From NCBI RefSeq assembly GCF_029868745.1, contig NZ_JARWOP010000218.1, positions 1-62,309 of the forward strand: DNA of 62,309 nucleotides. The letters run 5' to 3'. The translations under genes and the position numbers were made by a program. Numbering within the stretch: position 1 is the first letter of the stretch; every line of letters begins with the position of its first letter. This stretch comes from Nocardia wallacei. Its GTDB lineage: Bacteria > Actinomycetota > Actinomycetes > Mycobacteriales > Mycobacteriaceae. Positions 56,956-62,309 of the stretch are shown one piece after another. The notes below the pieces were generated by a model, which saw nothing but the letters and a program-made list of their open reading frames with translations, made no database searches and was not told the DNA's origin.

Positions 56956-58422
56956 GTGACCGAGGCCGATACCACCACCAGGCCCAGCGGCGAGTTGGCC
57001 GCCTGGCTCGCCTTCGCCGGCTGCCTGATCTCGGTGTTCATGCAGATGATCGACGTGACCATCGTGAATACCGCACTGCCGGACATCAGCCGCGATCTGC
57101 GGGCCTCGCAGTCGGCGCAGTTGCTGGTGGTGGCGGGATACTCGCTGGCCTTCGCGTGCACGCTGCTCACCGCGGCCCGCATCGGCGCGCTGGTGGGCCG
57201 CCGCAGGCTGTTCCTGGTGTCGGTGGTCGGATTCACCGCCGCCTCGCTGTGGTGCGGAATGTCCACCAGCGCTACGGGATTGATCGTCGCCCGGGTCGCC
57301 CAGGGCATCACCGGCGCGGGCATGGCGGCGCAGACCATCGCCATCCTGACCGCCAGCTTCCCCCGCGAACGCCATCAGCAGGTCTTCGCGCTCTACGGCG
57401 CGACGGCCGGATTCGCGGGCATGCTCGGCCCGATCGTCGGCGGCGTGCTCATCACGATGAACATCGGCGGTTCGGGATGGCACGCGATCTTCCTGATGAA
57501 CCTGCCGCTCGGGGTGCTGGCATTCGTACTGGCCCACCGGTTCCTGCACCTCGGCCCGGCGCCCGAGCGCGAGGGCCTGGACCTGACCGGCGCGATAGTG
57601 TCGACCCTCAGCCTGCTCCTGCTGCTGTCGGCGCTGGCCGACGTGCAGCAGAACGGCTGGCGCCCCGGGCATTTCGCGATGATCGCCGTCGCGCTCGTGG
57701 TCGCGGCCTTGTTCATCGCGCAGCAGCGGCGGCGATCGCGGCGCGGTGACGGCCCGCTGGTGCGGCTGGACCTGTTCGCGGACCGCGGTTTTCGGGTGGG
57801 CTCGGTGCTGGTGACGATCTTCTTCGGGTTGTTCACCGCGTTCGTGTTCGCCGCCTCCATCATGTTGCAGGACGTGCTGCACTGGACACCGCTGCGCACC
57901 GGTGTCGCGATGACGCCGTTCGCGCTGGGCGCCGGTGCGGGAGCGCTGCTTTCGCCGCTGTTCGTGAAGCGGTGGGGGGTGCGGGTGCTCGCGGCGGGCA
58001 TCGCCGTGTTCGGCGGCTGCGTGGCCATCGCCGCGGGTTATCTGTGGGTGACCGACGGCGCGGTGAGCCTGGCGCTGGCGGTGATCCCGGTATTCGTCTC
58101 CGGTTTCGGTGTCGGGGCCTTCGCCGCCCTACTGCAGCCGATCATGCTGGCCCGGCTGGACGTCGAGCGCATGGCCGAGGCCTCCGGCGCGCTGCCGACC
58201 ATCGAGCAGATCGGCAACGCGGTCGGCCTGGCCGTGCTGAGCACCGTGTTCTTCCGCGCGCACACCTTGAACGGCAGCATCACCATGCTGTCGGCGATCG
58301 CGGTGGTGGCCTTCGGGCTAGCCGTCCTCACCCTGGCCCTCCCGGAACCGCCGGGTGCGGACGAGCCACCGGGACACGCGCGGCACCCCGCGCCGGCGCA
58401 GCCCGAGAACGACCCGGCCTAA
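56956..58422 (+). CDS. MFS multidrug exporter, DHA2 family (14 membrane segments)
   Basis: The protein has 488 residues from GTG 56956, seven bases after GGAGG; an ATG at 56950 is too close to that site. Motifs include LISVFMQMIDVTIVNTALPD at helix 1, RIGALVGRRRLFLVSVVGFT in the first loop, and the motif C-like GFAGMLGPIVGGVLI in helix 5. DHA2 members export drugs, dyes or lipids in exchange for protons. No regulator is adjacent. A GC-rich hairpin at 58444-58460 follows the gene. Confidence 0.88.
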   Translation: MTEADTTTRPSGELAAWLAFAGCLISVFMQMIDVTIVNTALPDISRDLRASQSAQLLVVAGYSLAFACTLLTAARIGALVGRRRLFLVSVVGFTAASLWCGMSTSATGLIVARVAQGITGAGMAAQTIAILTASFPRERHQQVFALYGATAGFAGMLGPIVGGVLITMNIGGSGWHAIFLMNLPLGVLAFVLAHRFLHLGPAPEREGLDLTGAIVSTLSLLLLLSALADVQQNGWRPGHFAMIAVALVVAALFIAQQRRRSRRGDGPLVRLDLFADRGFRVGSVLVTIFFGLFTAFVFAASIMLQDVLHWTPLRTGVAMTPFALGAGAGALLSPLFVKRWGVRVLAAGIAVFGGCVAIAAGYLWVTDGAVSLALAVIPVFVSGFGVGAFAALLQPIMLARLDVERMAEASGALPTIEQIGNAVGLAVLSTVFFRAHTLNGSITMLSAIAVVAFGLAVLTLALPEPPGADEPPGHARHPAPAQPENDPA

Positions 58423-58443
58423 CCGGTCTCGGCGCCAGCATCA

Positions 58444-58460
58444 GCCGGGCCTGGCCCGGC
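58444..58460 (+). terminator. GC-rich hairpin after the MFS exporter gene
   Basis: GCCGGGC (58444-58450) and GCCCGGC (58454-58460) form a 7-pair stem with a 3-base loop, 22 bases past the stop. There is no U tract. It lies in the 141-base gap between this gene and the convergent SDR gene, so it may serve as a terminator. Confidence 0.5.
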
Positions 58461-58563
58461 CCGGCGTTCGCGCCAGCCCACCTGGACCACAGCGGCATTC
58501 GCCCCAGGCCGCCTTGCCTGCACCAGATTCGCGTCAACCAGCCTGGCCCGCACCGGCGCGCCA

Positions 58564-59313
58564 TCAGCCCAGGGTGGATCCGGCGGTCATGCCGCCGTCG
58601 GCGACGAACTCCGCGCCCGTGCAGTAGCTGGACTCCGTGCTTGCCAGGTACACCACCAGGGAGGAAATCTCCTCGGGCGCGCCCAGTCTAGTCAAGGTGT
58701 TCGCCGTGCGGTCGATGGCGACCGTGCCCGGCTGGGCTCCGATCATCGGCGTGGCGATGCCGCCCGGGTGCACCGAGTTGACCCGGACGCCGAAGGGCGC
58801 GAGTTCCAGCGCGGCCGACTTGGTCAGCCCGCGCAGCCCGAACTTCGACGCCGTGTAGCCGTGCATGCCCGCCACCCCCTGCATACCCGCGGCCGAGGAG
58901 ATGTTCACCACCGCCGCCGGAGCGGCCGCGACCAGTGCGTCGCGGGCCGCGGTCAGGCCGAGGAACGGCCCGGTGAGGTTGACCGCCAGAATGCGCTGCC
59001 ACCGCTCCTCGGTGAAGTCGCCCAGCGCCCCGCCGTCGAGCAACCCGGCATTGTTGACCAGCACGTCGAGCTTGCCGAACCCGGCCACCGCGGCGGCCAC
59101 CGCGACGTCCCAGTCGCCCGAACGAGTGACGTCCAGCGGCACGAACACCGCGCGCTCGCCGAGTTCGTCGGCGAGCTGCTTGCCCGCCTCCGCCGCGATG
59201 TCGCCGAGCACCACGCGAGCGCCCTCGTCGACGAAGGCGCGGGCGTGCGCGGCGCCCATCCCCGAGGCCGCACCGCTGATCAGCGCGACGCGTCCGGACA
59301 ATCGTCCCGTCAT
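58564..59313 (-). CDS. Short-chain dehydrogenase/reductase (hydroxysteroid-type)
   Basis: The protein has 249 residues. Motifs are the NAD-binding SGAASGMGAAHARAFVDEGA, the acidic LGDIAAEAG after strand 2, which indicates NAD(H), NNAG, the catalytic Ser in NISSAAGMQG, YTASKFGLRGL with Tyr and Lys, and the final GAEFVADGGMTAG. It resembles 3-alpha/20-beta-hydroxysteroid dehydrogenases. The ATG at 59313 overlaps the stop of the Old Yellow Enzyme gene, so it is the last gene of the TetR-controlled unit. The substrate is probably an alcohol or ketone related to that of the enoate reductase. Confidence 0.87.
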   Translation of the reverse strand: MTGRLSGRVALISGAASGMGAAHARAFVDEGARVVLGDIAAEAGKQLADELGERAVFVPLDVTRSGDWDVAVAAAVAGFGKLDVLVNNAGLLDGGALGDFTEERWQRILAVNLTGPFLGLTAARDALVAAAPAAVVNISSAAGMQGVAGMHGYTASKFGLRGLTKSAALELAPFGVRVNSVHPGGIATPMIGAQPGTVAIDRTANTLTRLGAPEEISSLVVYLASTESSYCTGAEFVADGGMTAGSTLG

Positions 59314-60527
59314 GTGTGCTCTCCCTCGACGCTGTCCCCGGACAGTGACGGCAGCGGTACCGTGCGATCCGGCCGGTAGACGCAGCGGGTGCGGTCGTAG
59401 ATCGTCGGCATGCACCGGTTGCAGTGGATGCAGGCCGAGCGGGTGGTCGCGTCGGATCGGATGCGGTGCAACAGATTCGGTTCGCGCAGCAGTGCCCGGC
59501 CCATCGCCACGAAGTCGAAGCCCTCCGTCCGCGCGGTCTTCATGCCGTCCAGATCCGTGATGCCGCCCAGCAGGATCAGCGGCATCGACAGCTCGCGGCG
59601 GAACTGGCGGGCCCAATCCAGCAGGTAGGTATCGCGGTACGGGTACTCCTTCAGGAATACCCGCCCGACCGCTCGCATACCCCAGCGCGCCGGAGTGGGC
59701 AGGGCCCGTGCGAACTCCCGCCGCGGCGCGTCGCCGTGGAACAGCAGCATCGGGTTCAGCAGCGAACTGCCGGCCGTGAGTTCCAGCGCGTCCAGCGCGC
59801 CGTCGGCCTCCAGCCAGCTCGCGACCTGGAGCGACTCGGGGACGGTGAGCCCGCCGTGAACACCGTCGGCCATGTTCAGTTTCGCCGTCACCGCCAGTCG
59901 GTCGCCGACGGCTTCCCTTACCGCACAGGCGATTTGGCGGGCCAGCCGGGCGCGGGCGGCCGTCGACCCGCCGTAACGGTCGCGGCGCCGGTTCAGCAGC
60001 GGGCTCAGGAACGAGCTCACCAGATAGTTGTGGCCGAAATGGATTTCCACCGCGTCGAATCCGGCCTGCTCGGCCAGCCGGGCCGCCTCGGCGTGCGCGG
60101 CGATCAGCTCCCGGATCTCGGTCTCATCGGGAACGTGCATGGGGCGCATGCCGAGCGGGCTGAACAGCCGGCTCGGCGCGAGTGCGGGCGCGCGGTTGGA
60201 GGCGGCGTTGGCGACCGGCCCGGCGTGCCCGATCTGGGCGCTCACCGCCGCGCCCTCGGCGTGCACCCGATCGGTCAGCTTCCGCAGTCCCGCAACGGCT
60301 TCCGGTCGCATCCACAGCTGATGGCGATCGGTGCGGCCGCCCGGCGCGACCGCGCAGTAGGCGACGGTGGTCATGCCGACGCCGCCCGCCGCGACCTCCC
60401 GGTGGAATTCGATCAGGTCGTCGGTGACCAGCGCGTCGGGAGTGCGGGCCTCGAAGGTGGCCGCCTTGATCACCCTGTTGCGCACCGTGATCGGGCCGAG
60501 CCGGGCGGGGGTGAAGATGTCGGTCAT
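59310..60527 (-). CDS. NADH:flavin oxidoreductase / Old Yellow Enzyme family
   Basis: The protein has 405 residues. The (beta/alpha)8 FMN enzyme blocks are LGPITVRNRVIKAATFEART, HAEGAAVSAQIGHAGPVANA, AARLAEQAGFDAVEIHFGHN with the active-site His, SSFLSPLLNRRRDRYGGS, and FVAMGRALLREPNLLHRIRS. A C-terminal Cys cluster, CIHCNRCM, follows as in the longer class that can carry an iron-sulfur site. There is no NADPH-binding C-terminal domain. Start and stop both overlap neighbours (ATGA), so it is translated with TetR and SDR. Confidence 0.88.
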   Translation of the reverse strand: MTDIFTPARLGPITVRNRVIKAATFEARTPDALVTDDLIEFHREVAAGGVGMTTVAYCAVAPGGRTDRHQLWMRPEAVAGLRKLTDRVHAEGAAVSAQIGHAGPVANAASNRAPALAPSRLFSPLGMRPMHVPDETEIRELIAAHAEAARLAEQAGFDAVEIHFGHNYLVSSFLSPLLNRRRDRYGGSTAARARLARQIACAVREAVGDRLAVTAKLNMADGVHGGLTVPESLQVASWLEADGALDALELTAGSSLLNPMLLFHGDAPRREFARALPTPARWGMRAVGRVFLKEYPYRDTYLLDWARQFRRELSMPLILLGGITDLDGMKTARTEGFDFVAMGRALLREPNLLHRIRSDATTRSACIHCNRCMPTIYDRTRCVYRPDRTVPLPSLSGDSVEGEHT

Positions 60528-61099
60528 CGGTCGCCGCCCGCGGGTGCGGTCAGCCCGGCGATCACGAAATCGCGCAGTGCGGCCACCGATCGCGGTGACG
60601 GCGGGCGTTCGTGCGCGCCACCGAACCGCATGATGATCATTTCGAACGCCAGCATCCAGCGGCGGCCGCCGTCCGCGGCGGGCAGGCCGGGCAGCAGACC
60701 GGCCCACGCGTCGATCCGGAACCACGGCTGCCGCCACTCGCCGCCGTGCCGCCCGAGCACGAACTGGGCCAGCAACCTCAGGTGCAGGCGGCCCACCGGA
60801 TCGGCGGACAGCTCGAGGAACGGCGCGAGCACCGCCTCCACCAGGTCCGGAACCGGTGCGCCCGCCGCGGCCAGCGCCGACATCCGATCCGACCACAGGG
60901 GTCCCAGCCGGTCCTCCAGCAGCGCCGTCACCAGCGTCTCCTTCGACCCGAAGTGGTAGTGCACCGCGGCCGGATTCGCCTGTGCCGCAGCGCAGATGGC
61001 GCGCACGGAGACGTCGTCGTAACGCTCGGTCAGCAGGAGCCGCTCCGCCGCGGCCAGCAGCCGCTCGCGGGTGCCCACCGCCGAGACCTTCTCGCTCAT
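60524..61099 (-). CDS. TetR-family transcriptional regulator
   Basis: The protein has 191 residues. The DNA-binding domain is TRERLLAAAERLLLTERYDD, then VSVRAICAAAQANPAAVHYH and FGSKETLVTALL. The C-terminal domain has EWRQPWFRIDAWAGLLPGLP. It is the first gene of the minus-strand operon with the Old Yellow Enzyme and SDR genes. The palindrome at 61131-61149 is just upstream, so it very likely represses itself and the two enzyme genes. Confidence 0.9.
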   Translation of the reverse strand: MSEKVSAVGTRERLLAAAERLLLTERYDDVSVRAICAAAQANPAAVHYHFGSKETLVTALLEDRLGPLWSDRMSALAAAGAPVPDLVEAVLAPFLELSADPVGRLHLRLLAQFVLGRHGGEWRQPWFRIDAWAGLLPGLPAADGGRRWMLAFEMIIMRFGGAHERPPSPRSVAALRDFVIAGLTAPAGGDR

Positions 61100-61119
61100 G
61101 CCCGCCAGTCAAGCACATG

Positions 61120-61149
61120 TTCAATCATTGTTTCAATCATTGATTGAAA
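61120..61149. promoter_or_regulatory. TetR-type palindromic operator
   Basis: A perfect inverted repeat with 9-base arms and a 1-base centre (TTTCAATCA and TGATTGAAA) spans 61131-61149, centre 61140. An extra direct copy of TTCAATCATTG lies at 61120-61130, 12 bases before the one inside the palindrome at 61132-61142. The block is AT-rich against a GC-rich background and sits 21-50 bases upstream of the TetR start, between two divergent genes. Confidence 0.82.
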
Positions 61150-61210
61150 TATGTCCGGTCTTACCTCACGGGTAATCGCCTCGGCGCGCCGCGGCGAGCA
61201 TGCTCGAACC

Positions 61211-61606
61211 ATGACATCGACTCAGGAATCGCGCGCCGATCGCACCCTGGCCGCGGCGCTGCGGGGACTGGCGGCCGGCCGGATCGTGCTGGGTGCGGCG
61301 TCCCTGCTGGCGCCCCGGCAGCTCGGCCGCGCACTCGGCATCCGACTCTCCCCCGAATCCGTCTACCTCACAAGGATTTTCGGTGCCCGAGCGGTGGCAC
61401 TGGGCCTCGGCTACCTGACCGCGCCTGCGGCGGAGCGGCGACGCTGGCAGCGCATCGCCCTCATGGTGGACATCATGGACACCACCCACGGCGCGGGGCA
61501 CCTCGCCCGCGGCGACGTCGCCCGCTCGGCGGCGGTACCCCTGGTCGCCCTCACCGGCAGCTACATGGCGGTCGGAGCGACCCGCCTCGCCCGCGACCTG
61601 CGCTGA
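61211..61606 (+). CDS. Small hypothetical membrane protein
   Basis: The protein has 131 residues from ATG 61211. It has hydrophobic helices such as LRGLAAGRIVLGAASLLAPR, RIFGARAVALGLGYLTAPAA, and AAVPLVALTGSYMAVGATRL. The pattern is like small DUF4267-type membrane proteins, but I cannot name it with confidence. A start at 61151 would place the first codon next to the TetR operator; it has no ribosome-binding site. It is divergent from the TetR operon and probably shares its operator. Confidence 0.65.
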   Translation: MTSTQESRADRTLAAALRGLAAGRIVLGAASLLAPRQLGRALGIRLSPESVYLTRIFGARAVALGLGYLTAPAAERRRWQRIALMVDIMDTTHGAGHLARGDVARSAAVPLVALTGSYMAVGATRLARDLR

Positions 61607-61755
61607 GCGATCAGCGCCGGGCCGCTGCGGAAGCCCCGCACGGCACCCTCTACTCTTGGGCGCGCAATCGCGGCGAACGTCGGCCGAAAACCCGCTTTAC
61701 CTGGACAAACGACCGACATCCGCCGCGTCCGATCACGAATTGAGGAGGATATTCC

Positions 61756-61986
61756 ATGCGATTCGTCAAGACCGGCGCCGCCGCCCTCGCACTGACCGGC
61801 GCGGCCGTACTGGGTTCCGGAGTAGCCCACGCGGACGAGACCATCACCGTCACCACCGATCTCCTGGGGTGCTCACTCGAGAACAACGTAGGCGTGAGCG
61901 TACTGGCCGGCGTGCGGCCCGGCACGGCCCTCACCGTCTCCGACGACGTATACGCCGACCTCCAGACCCACGGCTGCCTGGACTGA
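61756..61986 (+). CDS. Small secreted protein of unknown function
   Basis: The protein has 76 residues from ATG 61756, which has AGGAGG eight bases upstream. A signal peptide (RFVKTGAAALALTGAAVLGS to AHA) precedes a mature part of about 49 residues with two cysteines (in LLGCSLENN and THGCLD), which could form one disulfide bond. The family is unknown to me; small secreted proteins of this kind are common in nocardiae. A promoter must lie in the 149 bases before it. Confidence 0.78.
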   Translation: MRFVKTGAAALALTGAAVLGSGVAHADETITVTTDLLGCSLENNVGVSVLAGVRPGTALTVSDDVYADLQTHGCLD

Positions 61987-62012
61987 CCCGGCAACGACCC
62001 CGCCGCCCCCCG

Positions 62013-62052
62013 CCCCCCCCCCCGCGCGGGGGGGGGGGGGGGGGGGGGGGGG
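62013..62052. repeat. Run of 11 C, GCGC, then 25 G
   Basis: Bases 62013-62023 are all C, 62024-62027 are GCGC and 62028-62052 are all G. The C run and the first 11 G can pair as a perfect hairpin. A 25-base G run is far outside what normal genomic sequence of this kind shows. It may be a sequencing or assembly artefact, or a real hypervariable tract in front of the gene at 62083. Confidence 0.85.
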
Positions 62053-62082
62053 CGCCCGCACCGCGACAGCGCCGACGACGGG

Positions 62083-62309
62083 GTGACCGCTCTCGAAAAC
62101 CGGTCCGGCCTCGGCCGCCGCATCGGCTTCGAAGGCTTCGGCTCCGGCGCGCTGCCACCACACACCGCCCGATCCGGCGTCATCGACCCACCCGCCCTGC
62201 TCTTGGTCGTCTGCGCCCGAAAGAGCACCTCCGGCGGAGAGTGTCTCGTCATCGACGGACGCGACGTCTACGCCGACCTCACTGCGAACCGCCCTGAAGC
62301 CTTACCCGT
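62083..62309 (+). CDS. Partial gene at the window edge, possibly a TauD/TfdA-like dioxygenase
   Basis: From GTG 62083 the frame is open to the last base (75 residues, truncated). It reads VTALENRSGLGRRIGFEGFG, then PPALLLVVCARKSTSGGECL and VIDGRDVYADLTANRPEAL. The GGECLVIDGRDVYADL region resembles the segment of Fe(II)/2-oxoglutarate dioxygenases of the TauD/clavaminate synthase type that follows the first metal ligands. No catalytic residue is included with certainty. The frame is also open upstream into the poly-G run, so the true start may be earlier or disturbed by that run. Confidence 0.4.
   Translation, partial: MTALENRSGLGRRIGFEGFGSGALPPHTARSGVIDPPALLLVVCARKSTSGGECLVIDGRDVYADLTANRPEALP

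Overview
The window is high-GC actinobacterial DNA. Its content points to Nocardia or a close mycolic-acid-containing relative. It holds three antigen-85-type mycolyltransferase paralogues, glucosyl-3-phosphoglycerate synthase (gpgS), a PapA-like acyltransferase, a ChoD-type GMC oxidoreductase, several PucR-family regulators, and IdeR-type iron boxes in front of a bacterioferritin-associated ferredoxin gene. Starts are often GTG, and adjacent genes frequently share ATGA or GTGA overlaps, so much of the DNA is arranged in translationally coupled operons. No rRNA, tRNA, CRISPR array, integrase or complete insertion sequence was seen.

Region 1 (1-2756): the 3' end of a PucR regulator, a TetR regulator, a histidine phosphatase and a GPP34-family protein.

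Region 2 (2774-15580): a polyol, very probably tetritol, utilisation locus. On the minus strand run eltD (erythritol/L-threitol dehydrogenase), a Tat lipoprotein binding protein, two permeases, two ATPases, a fused DhaK-DhaL type kinase and an RpiB-type isomerase. Divergent to it are a SorC-family regulator and a coupled short-chain dehydrogenase, and an FGGY kinase follows. Together they give import, oxidation to erythrulose, phosphorylation and isomerisation to erythrose 4-phosphate. Repeated TGTTCA/TGAACA half-sites in the divergent promoter look like the operator.

Region 3 (15630-30153): an organosulfur and flavin-monooxygenase island. It has two DszA/NtaA-type monooxygenases, SfnG, SfnB and a DszC-like enzyme, an MHS-family importer with a MarR regulator and palindromic operator, an EamA exporter, a LysR regulator, a coupled pair of chorismate-lyase-like protein and PhzS/salicylate-hydroxylase-like FAD enzyme, and a styrene-monooxygenase-like protein.

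Region 4 (30245-43178): PucR regulators, a SRPBCC protein, a large membrane acyltransferase with SGNH domain, an endonuclease/phosphatase-family protein, an unknown Gly/Ala-rich protein, bfr and bfd, an XRE/DUF6879 cassette with paired inverted operator-like repeats, and choD.

Region 5 (43432-56800): cell-envelope genes: mycolyltransferase, gpgS, a GT39-type integral membrane glycosyltransferase, PapA-like acyltransferase and two more mycolyltransferases, interspersed with regulators and small enzymes.

Region 6 (56956-62309): a DHA2 drug exporter, a TetR-Old Yellow Enzyme-SDR operon with a clear palindromic operator, a small membrane protein, a small secreted protein, then a 25-base poly-G tract and the start of a gene that runs off the end.
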